Source of the DNA: Ruminococcus sp. FC2018
GTDB taxonomy: Bacteria > Bacillota > Clostridia > Oscillospirales > Ruminococcaceae
Reading direction: 5' to 3'
NCBI RefSeq assembly: GCF_000621805.1
Contig: NZ_JHXH01000001.1
Coordinates: 62,001 to 126,000 of the forward strand
Length of the DNA: 64,000 nucleotides
In this document: in pieces, positions 33,294-41,538 of the stretch
How positions within the stretch are numbered: position 1 is the stretch's first letter
How the letters are laid out: each line of letters opens with the position of its first letter
The notes under the pieces: model-generated
The model's database searches: none
Seen by the model: the letters and a program-made list of their open reading frames with translations, nothing else
Told to the model about the DNA's origin: nothing
Translations under genes and position numbers: made by a program

Positions 33294-33985
33294 TGAACAG
33301 GCAAAGGTATACAATATGCCTCAAAGACGGGCATCAGCAAAGCTTCCTGCTGGATGTGGGAAGAAGAAAACGTCTTACAATGGTGTTTGACGAATCAGGA
33401 CTTGTGGTGCGTGCACCTTATGGCTGTACCAACAGGGATATAAACGATTTTATCCTTTCAAATTCAGACTGGATAATCCACCAGGAAAGGAAGCGGCAAA
33501 GCTATATCGGTCTGCCAAAGACCTATGAGCAGGGTGAGAGAATAAGGCTTCTGGGTGAGGTATATGAGATAAGCTTCGTTTACAGCGGCAGGTACTTTCC
33601 CCCGTATCTTTCGGATAAAAAGCTGAACGTGGCGGTAACGGAGCTGAGCGACAAAGCTTATCGAATGCTTCAGATAGACCGTTTTATATCCAATCTTGCG
33701 TCAGCAGCGATAAAAGAATGTTTTGAGCAGGCTTGCCGCCTTGTGGGCAAAGCACCAAGAAAACTTACCATAAAGACAATGTCCTCCCGGTGGGGTTCGT
33801 GTACCTCAAAGGGAAATATTGCTATAAACAGTAAAGTAGTGCAGTTTCCAAGAGAGTGCATTTTGTACGTTTGTATACATGAGCTTTGCCACCTGGAGCA
33901 TATGGACCACAGTAATGATTTCTGGGCAATGGTGGAAAAAAGCTGTCCCGACTGGAAAAGACTGCGAAAAATAATGAATAACTGA
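33293..33985 (+). CDS. YgjP-type zinc metallohydrolase
   Basis: A 230-residue protein of the YgjP/WLM-like metallopeptidase family (formerly DUF45). The zinc motif HELCH is at residues 196-200, in HELCHLEHMDHSNDFW with a third His ligand. The preceding KTMSSRWGSC segment is the family signature. It has no signal peptide, so it is cytoplasmic. In other genomes such genes are near restriction or repair genes; here it is coupled to an SH3-like membrane protein. The substrate is not known. Confidence 0.88.
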   Translation: MNRQRYTICLKDGHQQSFLLDVGRRKRLTMVFDESGLVVRAPYGCTNRDINDFILSNSDWIIHQERKRQSYIGLPKTYEQGERIRLLGEVYEISFVYSGRYFPPYLSDKKLNVAVTELSDKAYRMLQIDRFISNLASAAIKECFEQACRLVGKAPRKLTIKTMSSRWGSCTSKGNIAINSKVVQFPRECILYVCIHELCHLEHMDHSNDFWAMVEKSCPDWKRLRKIMNN

Positions 33986-33995
33986 TGATTACACA

Positions 33996-34027
33996 ACCGG
34001 TGATATTATATCGCCGGTCTTTTTTTG
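33996..34027 (+). terminator. Terminator after the YgjP-type gene
   Basis: ACCGG/CCGGT outer stem with an inner GAT/ATC stem (33996-34018), followed by seven T after C. Confidence 0.85.
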
Positions 34028-34104
34028 CATAATAAAGCCAATAGGGGAATATACTGTTTTAGCGAATGCAAACTCAACATAAAACATAGGAGGCTTGAGA
34101 AGAT

Positions 34105-35670
34105 ATGGATAAAACAGAGTTTAACATCAGCCGTGAAAGCTTCTGCGAAGGGGAGTTGGTCGTTGACACTACCGTGGAGCAGGGTGTGGAGAAGGATTTT
34201 GTGCTGCCTGATTACTGTGCGGACATTTTCAGGATACTCAAATGCATAGTAGAACCTGCTGTGGTGTCACAGACTATAAACGGCGGAAAACTCAGCTTTG
34301 AGATCTGCGTTACTGCACGAGTGCTGTACTGTTCCGAGGGCAACAGCGACATAAACTGTATCGTTCAGAAAATGAACTACACAAAATCAGTGGATATGAC
34401 AGACAACTGCCTTGACCCCGGCATAAGCATACAACCGGTGTGCGACTATGTGAACTGCCGTGTTATAAGCCCCAGAAGACTTGATATCAGAGGAGCGGTC
34501 ACATCAAGGATAACGGTTTGCTGCAACAAAAACCAGTCCCTTGTCAGCGATGCTTCGGGCGGCAATATCCAGCTCAGAAAACAGCTTATGACATACCCCT
34601 CAAAGAGGCTTACCGCAAACAAGCGTGTGACCATGATAGAAGAGGTGCAGCTTGCCGCCGACAAGCCCCCTGTGTCCCAGGTCATAAGGACAGAGTGCTA
34701 CATAAAACCCGGAGAGCAGAAGATGATCGCAGGAAAGCTTGTAACAAAGGGCGATGCAAATATCTATATGCTTTATTCCTGCGTTGATCTTTCCGGAGAA
34801 AACACCCTTGAGAGTATGCGCTTTACCGTTCCCTTCAGCCAGATCATCGACATAGAAGGGATAGACGAGAGTTTTGAGGCAGACGTTGAGATAACCCCTG
34901 CAGGCTGCGAGATACTTACATCTGCCGATAAGACCGCACCGATGGAGTGCGAGATAGTTATGCTTGTAAACTGCGAGGCGGTGAAATATGAAACTGCGGA
35001 AGTGGTTACGGATGCCTATTCCACAAAATACGAGACAGAGCTTACCACAGTATCCGGAAGCTTTGAGGCAACCCCCGTTAAGCTTGAACAGGAGAGCAAT
35101 ATAAGCGCAAAGATAGACTATCCCGACGACGAGATACTGCGTGTATATGACAGCTGGGCAGCAGGCGAAAATGTGAGCATCAGTACCGATGAGCAAACCG
35201 GCAGCCGCACCGTAAGCGGCAATGTGAGATTCAGCGTCCTTGCCAGAAGCAAAAGCGGAATGCCGGTATTTCTTGAAACGGAATCGCCTTTTGAACAGCC
35301 TCTTGAGCTGCCCGAACAGTTTGCAGGTGCAAAAGACCTTGCGCTTGATGCAAAGATAAGCATAAAGGGCTGCGAATATCATATGTCAGACGGCAATACC
35401 GTGCAGGTCACAGCAGGCATGGTCCTGAGAACAAAAGTCTCATCAGGCAGCACAGGGCAGATAGTATCGGATATAAAGGTGGACACCGAAAAGCCAAAAC
35501 AGTGTGATGACAGCTGCTGTGTTAAGCTTTGCTGCTGCGGTGACGGAGAGGATATCTGGGATATCGCAAAGAGATATTCTACCTCGGTATCAGCCATAAT
35601 CGAGGAAAATGAGCTTGATGAAAACAGTTCGGGTACCGGCACGATGCTGCTTATCCCACTGATAAAATAG
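34105..35670 (+). CDS. sipL: SipL-like spore coat/cortex morphogenesis protein (DUF3794 + LysM)
   Basis: A 521-residue protein with DUF3794 domains over most of its length and a C-terminal LysM domain (about 470-519, GDGEDIWDIAKRY..VSAIIEENEL). This architecture and the location directly before spoIVA match SipL of Clostridioides difficile. There SipL binds SpoIVA through its LysM domain and is needed for coat placement around the forespore. AGGAGG precedes the ATG. The stop is 13 bases before the spoIVA start. No sporulation sigma-factor promoter could be assigned with confidence in the 34028-34104 leader, although sigma-E control is expected from the family. Confidence 0.88.
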   Translation: MDKTEFNISRESFCEGELVVDTTVEQGVEKDFVLPDYCADIFRILKCIVEPAVVSQTINGGKLSFEICVTARVLYCSEGNSDINCIVQKMNYTKSVDMTDNCLDPGISIQPVCDYVNCRVISPRRLDIRGAVTSRITVCCNKNQSLVSDASGGNIQLRKQLMTYPSKRLTANKRVTMIEEVQLAADKPPVSQVIRTECYIKPGEQKMIAGKLVTKGDANIYMLYSCVDLSGENTLESMRFTVPFSQIIDIEGIDESFEADVEITPAGCEILTSADKTAPMECEIVMLVNCEAVKYETAEVVTDAYSTKYETELTTVSGSFEATPVKLEQESNISAKIDYPDDEILRVYDSWAAGENVSISTDEQTGSRTVSGNVRFSVLARSKSGMPVFLETESPFEQPLELPEQFAGAKDLALDAKISIKGCEYHMSDGNTVQVTAGMVLRTKVSSGSTGQIVSDIKVDTEKPKQCDDSCCVKLCCCGDGEDIWDIAKRYSTSVSAIIEENELDENSSGTGTMLLIPLIK

Positions 35671-35683
35671 GAGGGTTGGATAT

Positions 35684-37159
35684 ATGGCACATGATATTTA
35701 TTCCGATATCGCCGCAAGAACAGGCGGAGATATATACATAGGTGTGGTTGGTCCGGTGAGAACGGGTAAATCCACATTCATCAACAGATTTATGGAACAG
35801 TTCGTTATCCCAAATATCGAAAGTGATTTCCGCAAGGAACGTGCGATAGATGAACTGCCTCAGTCATCAGCAGGCAAGACCATAATGACCACCGAGCCTA
35901 AGTTTATTCCCGAAGAGGCAGTGCGTGTGAATATTGAGGGCGGGGCAAGCTTTAATGTTCGCATGATAGACTGTGTAGGCTACATAATCCCCAGCGCAAT
36001 AGGTTATATCGAGAACGATGCTCCGAGAATGGTGGATACTCCCTGGTTTGACGATCCTGTTCCATTTAACATGGCAGCAGAGGTGGGAACGGAAAAGGTA
36101 ATAACCCAGCATTCCACCATAGGGCTTGTGGTCACTACCGACGGAAGCATTACCGACCTGCCCCGTGATGAATATGAGGAGTGCGAACAAAGGGTAATAA
36201 ACGAGCTTAAAGGTATTAACAAACCATTTGTTGTGCTTATGAACAGTACAGATCCGGACAGTAAGAGCGTAAAGGAGCTTTGTGATGAGCTTTCACAGCG
36301 CTATGAAGCACCGGTGATGCCGGTAAGCTGTATTGACCTTGATGAGGATGATATAAGAAAGATACTCACCCAGATATTGTATTCCTTCCCGGTCAGAGAG
36401 ATAAACATCTCCATGCCAAGCTGGATAAACTCCCTCAAGAAAGGACACTGGCTGAAGGATTCCGTCTTTGGACACATTAAAACAGCTGCCTTCGGGGTAA
36501 AAAATCTTCGTGATGTAAACTCACTTTCCGATGAGCTGGAGGGGTGTGAATATATAACCGCCTCCAAAGTCACCGAGATCGACCTTGGAAATGGCAGCGC
36601 AAATGTAAAAGCAGACCTTGAGCCAAGTTTGTTCTTTAAGATAATCGGCGAGGTCACAGGGCTTGAGGTGTCTGATGAAAACCAGCTTATGGACAGTATA
36701 TTTGAGCTTGTAAAGGTAAGAAAGCGTTTTGAGAAGTTTTCCGATGCTCTTGATGAAATGGAAGCAACAGGCTATGGAATAGTTATGCCGACTATGGACG
36801 AAATGACCCTTGCCGAACCGGAAATTCTTAAACAGGGGACAAAGTACGGCATACGTCTCAAAGCCTCCGCCCCGGCAGTACATTTGTTAAAGACCTCTAT
36901 CAATACAGAGGTTGCGCCGATAGTGGGCAGCGAGAAACAATCGGAGGAGCTTGTGCTTTATATGCTCAACGACTTTGAAGACTCTCCGGATAAAATATGG
37001 AGTTCAAACATCTTCGGAAAATCTCTCCACGAGCTTGTAAACGAGGGGCTGCACGCCAAAATGAGCAAGCTGCCCTCTGACGCCCGCAACAGGCTGAGAG
37101 AGACTATAGAGCGAATGATAAATGAGGGGTGCTCGGGACTTATATGCTTTATTCTTTGA
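35684..37159 (+). CDS. spoIVA: Stage IV sporulation protein A (coat morphogenesis ATPase)
   Basis: SpoIVA is an ATPase that polymerises on the outer forespore membrane and forms the base of the spore coat. The 491-residue protein starts MAHDIYSDIAARTGGDIYIG and has Walker A GPVRTGKS (about 23-30). The Walker B-like MIDCVGY segment and the middle and C-terminal domains follow (normal family length 490-495). AGGAGGG precedes the ATG. It forms a two-gene operon with sipL. The conserved C-terminus, EGCSGLICFIL here, is intact. Its presence shows that the organism has the genetic means to sporulate. Confidence 0.97.
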   Translation: MAHDIYSDIAARTGGDIYIGVVGPVRTGKSTFINRFMEQFVIPNIESDFRKERAIDELPQSSAGKTIMTTEPKFIPEEAVRVNIEGGASFNVRMIDCVGYIIPSAIGYIENDAPRMVDTPWFDDPVPFNMAAEVGTEKVITQHSTIGLVVTTDGSITDLPRDEYEECEQRVINELKGINKPFVVLMNSTDPDSKSVKELCDELSQRYEAPVMPVSCIDLDEDDIRKILTQILYSFPVREINISMPSWINSLKKGHWLKDSVFGHIKTAAFGVKNLRDVNSLSDELEGCEYITASKVTEIDLGNGSANVKADLEPSLFFKIIGEVTGLEVSDENQLMDSIFELVKVRKRFEKFSDALDEMEATGYGIVMPTMDEMTLAEPEILKQGTKYGIRLKASAPAVHLLKTSINTEVAPIVGSEKQSEELVLYMLNDFEDSPDKIWSSNIFGKSLHELVNEGLHAKMSKLPSDARNRLRETIERMINEGCSGLICFIL

Positions 37160-37217
37160 GTGCAGACTTGCCATGTCCCTTGTATAAAACATAGCCATAT
37201 CTTAAGAGGTACTCCTT

Positions 37218-37262
37218 AAAAAAAGACCGACAGCGCATCAAAAAAGCGTTATCGGTCTTTTT
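37218..37262. terminator. Bidirectional terminator between spoIVA and the HD-GYP gene
   Basis: AAAAAGACCGA/TCGGTCTTTTT stem (37220-37230 with 37252-37262), T-runs on both strands. Confidence 0.85.
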
Positions 37263-37276
37263 AATTATTCTGAAGA

Positions 37277-38974
37277 TCAGCACTCTATGGAGCTGTAATA
37301 TGCCTCAAGCTTGGGTCGTGCTTTTACAAAATACGGTTCAAGCCTTTTGTCAAACTGTGTACCCATTCCGTCAAGGATTATCTGGCTCGCATCGGAGAAG
37401 GAAACCTTTTCCTTGTATACACGCTTGCTGACAAGAACGTCGTAAACGTCTGCAATAGCCGTAATACGTGCCTCGATAGGTATGTCGTCGCCTTTTAGCC
37501 CGTCGGGATATCCCGAACCGTCATACCGCTCGTGATGGTAGTGAGCAACATTTTCGGCGATAAGATGGAATTCCGTATCCTCTGTGTCTTTAAGGATCTC
37601 GTGAACTATCTTTGCACCCTCGGCAGCGTGGGACTTCATTATGGCATATTCCTCGTCGGTAAGCTTGCCGGGCTTTCTGAGTATGGCATCGTCAACAGCG
37701 ATCTTGCCAAGGTCGTGCATTGGAGCAGCTTTGGTAACATTGCGGTAAAACTGATCCGTTAAGCCCATAAAGTGATCTTTTTTCATCTCGTCGGTGAGTA
37801 TTTTCACAGCGGTACTTGTCCTTTTGATGTGACCGCCGGTTGAGTTATCACGGCTTTCGACCAGTGTTGCCATGCCAAGTATCATCTGGTCATGCATTTC
37901 AAGTATTTGTGCAGTCTTTTCCTGCACCTCGTGGATAAGCTCGTCGTTAAAGGTGTCGATAAGCTTTATGTATTGCTGGTTTTGCGTGTCATCGGTTATA
38001 AACAGATGATAGCCTCTGTTTTTGTGCCCATCGAAAAGGAATGATAAGCTGATAAGATAAATCTTATCCTCCTTCTCGTAATAGAACTGACTGCGGGAAT
38101 TTTCGCTTTTGAATACGTCAAGCCAGCGGATAAGCGTATCCTTCACAGCTTCATTATTCTTGATCGTTTTGTCCACCGTCAGATCTTTGAGGGCAGGGAT
38201 GATCTCTCGTGCGGTGTGGTTGCTTCCCAGGTATCTGTATTTAAAATCGACAGATACAAAGCCCTTGTCGCCCTCCTGAACCATTGAATCTATTGCTGCA
38301 TCAGTTACATCATAAAGGGAGATGCGGTTGATGATAAGCAGGTACATGAGCTGAGCGCAGACATAGGAAAGAGGAACAGGGTCAATGTCACGTATCACTG
38401 TTCTTCCCAGGATATAAGCAGTTATTGAAACTGCCTCAGAGATAAAAAGAAAATAAATGTTTCTTCGTGATATCTGATTTTTCTTGACGAGGCTGTATAC
38501 TATTGCGATCAGACCAAGTGTAAAATACCCGAAGACCATTACGGTGAACACAGTGTGCATAAACCCGTATTTCTTGTCAAGATTGGGTATACCGTTGACT
38601 GTATAGAAAACAATTGGTTTTTTGTAAAAAACATCTGAAGTGCCGATGGAGAGTACAGATATGTATACCAGCGTACTCAGCGTCATAAACCCTACCTTTA
38701 CCAGACCGTGCAGTTTTATATGACACAGACTGAAAACAATAAGCATTATGATCAGCAGCAGGTAACATCCGCCGATATAGATGATCTTTTTTGCCATGAG
38801 TGCAGCTTCATAGGACTCGGCTTTTGAGTAAAGCAGATACCCAAGATTTGCCACCGGTATCAGAGCAAAGACCAGCGTTATGTGAACGTCGAAGTGCTTG
38901 CGCCACAGAAATATATATGCAATAGACAAAACCAGCGAAAATGCCAGCATGATAGTATAAAATAACGTGACCAT
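37277..38974 (-). CDS. Membrane HD-GYP phosphodiesterase
   Basis: A 565-residue protein. The N-terminal 235 residues form about seven or eight membrane helices of the histidine-kinase 7TM sensor type. A PAS-like region follows (about 240-340), then a short helix and the HD-GYP domain (about 365-555). Its key motifs are HDLGKIAVDD, HAAEGAKI and HHERYDGSGYPDGLKG, so the metal ligands and GYP loop are intact. HD-GYP enzymes hydrolyse cyclic di-GMP or related cyclic dinucleotides. The signal it senses is unknown. A second HD-GYP protein is encoded at 47.4 kb. Confidence 0.9.
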   Translation of the reverse strand: MVTLFYTIMLAFSLVLSIAYIFLWRKHFDVHITLVFALIPVANLGYLLYSKAESYEAALMAKKIIYIGGCYLLLIIMLIVFSLCHIKLHGLVKVGFMTLSTLVYISVLSIGTSDVFYKKPIVFYTVNGIPNLDKKYGFMHTVFTVMVFGYFTLGLIAIVYSLVKKNQISRRNIYFLFISEAVSITAYILGRTVIRDIDPVPLSYVCAQLMYLLIINRISLYDVTDAAIDSMVQEGDKGFVSVDFKYRYLGSNHTAREIIPALKDLTVDKTIKNNEAVKDTLIRWLDVFKSENSRSQFYYEKEDKIYLISLSFLFDGHKNRGYHLFITDDTQNQQYIKLIDTFNDELIHEVQEKTAQILEMHDQMILGMATLVESRDNSTGGHIKRTSTAVKILTDEMKKDHFMGLTDQFYRNVTKAAPMHDLGKIAVDDAILRKPGKLTDEEYAIMKSHAAEGAKIVHEILKDTEDTEFHLIAENVAHYHHERYDGSGYPDGLKGDDIPIEARITAIADVYDVLVSKRVYKEKVSFSDASQIILDGMGTQFDKRLEPYFVKARPKLEAYYSSIEC

Positions 38975-39032
38975 TTTTACTCCTGTTTCGGCTGCCGCCG
39001 TTTTGGTTGAATATATTACTTATTTATCTTAT

Positions 39033-39060
39033 ATTATACCATATCTGACCGAAAAGTCAA
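39033..39060 (-). promoter_or_regulatory. Promoter of the membrane HD-GYP gene
   Basis: On the minus strand TTGACT (39055-39060), a 16-bp spacer and TATAAT (39033-39038). Confidence 0.65.
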
Positions 39061-39088
39061 CAGATAGGAAGCTGTAGTATATAAATAT

Positions 39089-39886
39089 TTATCTCTTTTT
39101 GTGTTCAATTACCATGAATTTTGTTATCTGTTTTTCAAAGCTTTCAAGCTTGTTGGTGTCCTGTGTTTTTACAAGTGCCACAAAGAACTTGCGGTACATA
39201 TCCAGCACATAGATACCACTGAACGGAGCGATAATGCTGTCGGCTATGCTGTTTAGCTGCTCGAGCGGCACCTGAAAGGCGTTGAAAAGAGCAAGCCCTT
39301 CGCTGGAAAGAAGCTTGTAAATGCTGTTTATGAAATCTTCGCTGAAAGCTTCCGGGTGTATCTTATCGCCGATATAAATGTCTGTGTGTATGTAGTCAAA
39401 TTGTTCTTTCCCCTGTGCCAGAGCAACGTACCGGAAGGCATCGTCGTGTATCAGTCTGAAGCGGGAGCGCATATCGCCGCTTATAAAGAATCTTTTGGCA
39501 ATGTCAACAAATTGCTTTGAGTATTCGACCCCCGTAACAGTGCACTGCTTATAGTGGTTGACCACAAACCTTGGGATAGAGCACCCTGCACAGCCAAGCA
39601 CAAGAGCTTTTTTTGGGGGCTGCTGACAAAAGAAAGCATCAGCTGCCCTTTGAGCCTGTGGATAAAGGGGCTGAAAATGTCTGTGAGGGCTGAGATATAC
39701 TGTGGAATAGATATATCTGCCGTTGTTGAAAAACTCAATGCTGCGTTTGTTTTTCCACGGTGAAAGCTTGTATCTGTAATCAGCCACCTCAAACCTTATG
39801 TGAGAGTCCTCACCCTCTCCGGTAAAGGTGTCAAGCACCACACGCTGCCCTTTGCCGAATATCTTTTTTTCGTTTTTATATCCCAT
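39089..39886 (-). CDS. Spermidine-synthase-like protein
   Basis: The 265-residue protein has a Rossmann SAM-binding core of the spermidine synthase fold: VLGCAGCSIPRF (about 95-106), TGVEYS and an FDYIHTDIYIG segment in place of the DxxD region of true synthases. An N-terminal beta-strand domain precedes it. The catalytic Asp pattern of aminopropyltransferases is not clearly kept, so it may be a methyltransferase-like relative with another substrate. No polyamine genes are near. The start is the ATG at 39886; AAGGAG-like bases upstream are weak (GGCGGAGC). Confidence 0.7.
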   Translation of the reverse strand: MGYKNEKKIFGKGQRVVLDTFTGEGEDSHIRFEVADYRYKLSPWKNKRSIEFFNNGRYIYSTVYLSPHRHFQPLYPQAQRAADAFFCQQPPKKALVLGCAGCSIPRFVVNHYKQCTVTGVEYSKQFVDIAKRFFISGDMRSRFRLIHDDAFRYVALAQGKEQFDYIHTDIYIGDKIHPEAFSEDFINSIYKLLSSEGLALFNAFQVPLEQLNSIADSIIAPFSGIYVLDMYRKFFVALVKTQDTNKLESFEKQITKFMVIEHKKR

Positions 39887-39906
39887 GTTCAGCTCCGCCT
39901 AAACAA

Positions 39907-39930
39907 AGCGGACGGATTTTACCGCCCGCT
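39907..39930 (-). terminator. DUF1508 gene terminator
   Basis: AGCGGGCGG-type stem on the minus strand (39907-39915 with 39922-39930, one G-U pair) followed by a short T-run. Confidence 0.65.
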
Positions 39931-39944
39931 GTTTTAATATTATT

Positions 39945-40319
39945 TTACTCAGCCTCTTCAACAGGAGCATCAGCAGCGTTTTTCTTTACGCTTTCAATGC
40001 CATTTTTGCATGAAGCCTTGGTGGTGTAGCCTTCGCTTGCAGCGATGACCTGGCCGTTGGTTGCTTTCAGACGGAATCTCGTCTCGCCTTTTTTGTCAGT
40101 GTAGATCTCAAACTTAGGGCACTTAGCGGTCTCAAATCCCTCAGTGGTCTGATCCTCGATGTTTGCCACAGGAGCATTCTTGGCAACGCTTGCGCATCCG
40201 TTTTTAGCAGAGCCCAGAGTTGTGAAGACCTCTCCGCCAATGCAGATGACCTCGCCGTTGCCTGCCTTCAGTGACCAAGTGTAGCCCGTGTTCGTCTTTT
40301 TAACAACAAATTTTCCCAT
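39945..40319 (-). CDS. DUF1508 (YegP-type) protein with two repeats
   Basis: A 124-residue protein built of two YegP/DUF1508 repeats of about 50 residues. Each has the pattern F..........(W/R)(S/R)LKA.NG(E/Q)VI..GE.(F/Y)TT..S.KNG..SV. The first covers about residues 3-47 and the second about 70-114. The tail is acidic. The family is widespread and its function is not known; a role in stress response is sometimes suggested. It has its own promoter and terminator. Confidence 0.92.
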   Translation of the reverse strand: MGKFVVKKTNTGYTWSLKAGNGEVICIGGEVFTTLGSAKNGCASVAKNAPVANIEDQTTEGFETAKCPKFEIYTDKKGETRFRLKATNGQVIAASEGYTTKASCKNGIESVKKNAADAPVEEAE

Positions 40320-40357
40320 TGAAATGACCTCACTTTCTTATTGAAGATTACATTGAC

Positions 40358-40386
40358 ATTATAATATAAATTGTCGGATTTGTCAA
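40358..40386 (-). promoter_or_regulatory. DUF1508 gene promoter
   Basis: On the minus strand TTGACA (40381-40386), a 17-bp spacer and TATAAT (40358-40363). Confidence 0.8.
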
Positions 40387-40462
40387 TATTTTCTCGAAAA
40401 ACTAATATAATTTATGTAAAAAGTCAAGGTGGGTGATCGTCACAAATATGTATTTTCAGGGG

Positions 40463-40491
40463 TTGACAAAATGCTCGGGTAATGTTATAAT
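40463..40491 (+). promoter_or_regulatory. tRNA-Pro promoter
   Basis: TTGACA (40463-40468), a 17-bp spacer and TATAAT (40486-40491). Confidence 0.85.
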
Positions 40492-40536
40492 AATACTCGT
40501 GTGAAAGCCGCTTGGCGTGCTTGGATCCAATAATAT

Positions 40537-40613
40537 CGGGGTGTGGCGCAGATTGGTAGCGCGCTACCTTGGGGTGGTAGAGGTCGCCCGTTCAAATCGG
40601 GTCACTCCGACCA
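40537..40613 (+). tRNA. tRNA-Pro (anticodon GGG)
   Basis: A 77-nt tRNA with acceptor stem CGGGGTG/CACTCCG and anticodon arm CTACC-TTGGGGT-GGTAG, giving the GGG anticodon. The T-arm is GTTCAAATC. The 3' CCA is encoded at 40611-40613, unlike the tRNA-Leu of this window. Confidence 0.95.
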
Positions 40614-40616
40614 TAT

Positions 40617-40654
40617 AAAGTCTTATCCGTTTTTTTGCGGGTAAGGCTTTTTTG
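40617..40654 (+). terminator. tRNA-Pro terminator
   Basis: AAAGTCTTATCCG with CGGGTAAGGCTTT (wobble pairs) followed by T. Confidence 0.85.
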
Positions 40655-40683
40655 TTGACTTTATGTACATGGTGTGGTAAAAT
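40655..40683 (+). promoter_or_regulatory. Promoter of the YczE-like gene
   Basis: TTGACT (40655-40660), a 17-bp spacer and TAAAAT (40678-40683), starting immediately at the end of the tRNA-Pro terminator. Confidence 0.65.
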
Positions 40684-40711
40684 ATCACTAAGACGGATAA
40701 GGGGTGATAAG

Positions 40712-41392
40712 GTGGAAAAGCTGAGGGCTATTGGAGCCAGAAGGATAATAATGTCCTTTGTGGGCGTTTTTATCTGTGCTGTAAGTATAGGTATGTTCAA
40801 GTTCGCTGCTTTGGGCGTTGACCCGTTTCAGACGCTTATGGCAGGACTTGACTATGTTGTGCCGATAAGCTTTGGCACGCTTTATGTTATTGTCAATGCG
40901 GTGCTGCTGCTTTTTGCTTTGTTTACAGAAAGACACTATATCGGCATAGCCACAGTGATAAACCTGCTTTTTCTTGGCTATATAGTCAAGTTTACTCAAG
41001 ATCTGCTGGAAAATCTTATCCCCGAGCCGGCTCTTTGGATAAGGATAGTCTTCCTGGTTGTGGGAATTGTTGCGATCTGTCTGTCGCTTTCCCTGTATAT
41101 CACCGCAGATCTGGGCGTGTCAACATATGATGCTGTGGCGTTGGTGATGTATAACAAGTGGAAGATCTGGAAATTCAAATATGACCGGATACTTACCGAT
41201 ATAGTTTGTATTATTATAGGTATCTGCCTGTTTGTGATCGGCGGAGGGAGCTTTGATGAAATAATCGGTTCGGTAGGCGTGGGAACGGTAATAACAGCAT
41301 TTTTTATGGGACCGCTTATAGAATTTTTTAACGTTCATTTTTCCATACCTTTGTTGAAATTAAAAAAGAATAAGAATGATGAGCACGTCTGA
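40712..41392 (+). CDS. YczE-type membrane protein
   Basis: The 226-residue protein has five to six membrane helices and the YczE-family pattern FKFAALGVDPFQTLMAGLDY after the first helix, repeated as DLGVSTYDAVALVMYNK in the second half. This internal duplication is typical of the family, whose transport substrate is unknown. The GTG at 40712 was chosen because the promoter lies within any longer frame and a GGGGTGA Shine-Dalgarno precedes it. It stands alone with its own terminator. Confidence 0.8.
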   Translation: MEKLRAIGARRIIMSFVGVFICAVSIGMFKFAALGVDPFQTLMAGLDYVVPISFGTLYVIVNAVLLLFALFTERHYIGIATVINLLFLGYIVKFTQDLLENLIPEPALWIRIVFLVVGIVAICLSLSLYITADLGVSTYDAVALVMYNKWKIWKFKYDRILTDIVCIIIGICLFVIGGGSFDEIIGSVGVGTVITAFFMGPLIEFFNVHFSIPLLKLKKNKNDEHV

Positions 41393-41411
41393 AAACGGCG
41401 TGTTCTTTTTT
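41381..41411 (+). terminator. Terminator of the YczE-like gene
   Basis: GAGCACG/CGTGTTC stem (41381-41387 with 41399-41405) followed by six T. It overlaps the end of the coding region. Confidence 0.75.
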
Positions 41412-41423
41412 GATATGTTGTGA

Positions 41424-41481
41424 TTGACTTTTTATGTCCGGTGGAGTATAATTGTTTATGTTAAAGGTATATTTTAACATA
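41424..41481 (+). promoter_or_regulatory. NCS2 permease promoter with dyad at the start site
   Basis: TTGACT (41424-41429), a 17-bp spacer and TATAAT (41447-41452). A perfect 9-bp inverted repeat TATGTTAAA/TTTAACATA (41457-41465 and 41473-41481) covers the expected start of transcription and could be an operator. No purine riboswitch is present in the 85-nt leader. Confidence 0.6.
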
Positions 41482-41538
41482 CGTGGTGTGGGGATTTCTT
41501 GGATCAACCTGATTTTCAGGAAAAAAGGAGAAGTATGA

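Noticed and set aside
34028-34104. Sigma-E promoter of sipL
   Set aside because: Several CATA- and GAATA-like boxes occur but none at proper spacing.
34600-35382. 260-codon frame on the minus strand
   Set aside because: Antisense shadow within sipL, with no promoter or ribosome-binding site.
41453-41538. Purine riboswitch upstream of the NCS2 permease
   Set aside because: The leader is too short and lacks the conserved aptamer core.
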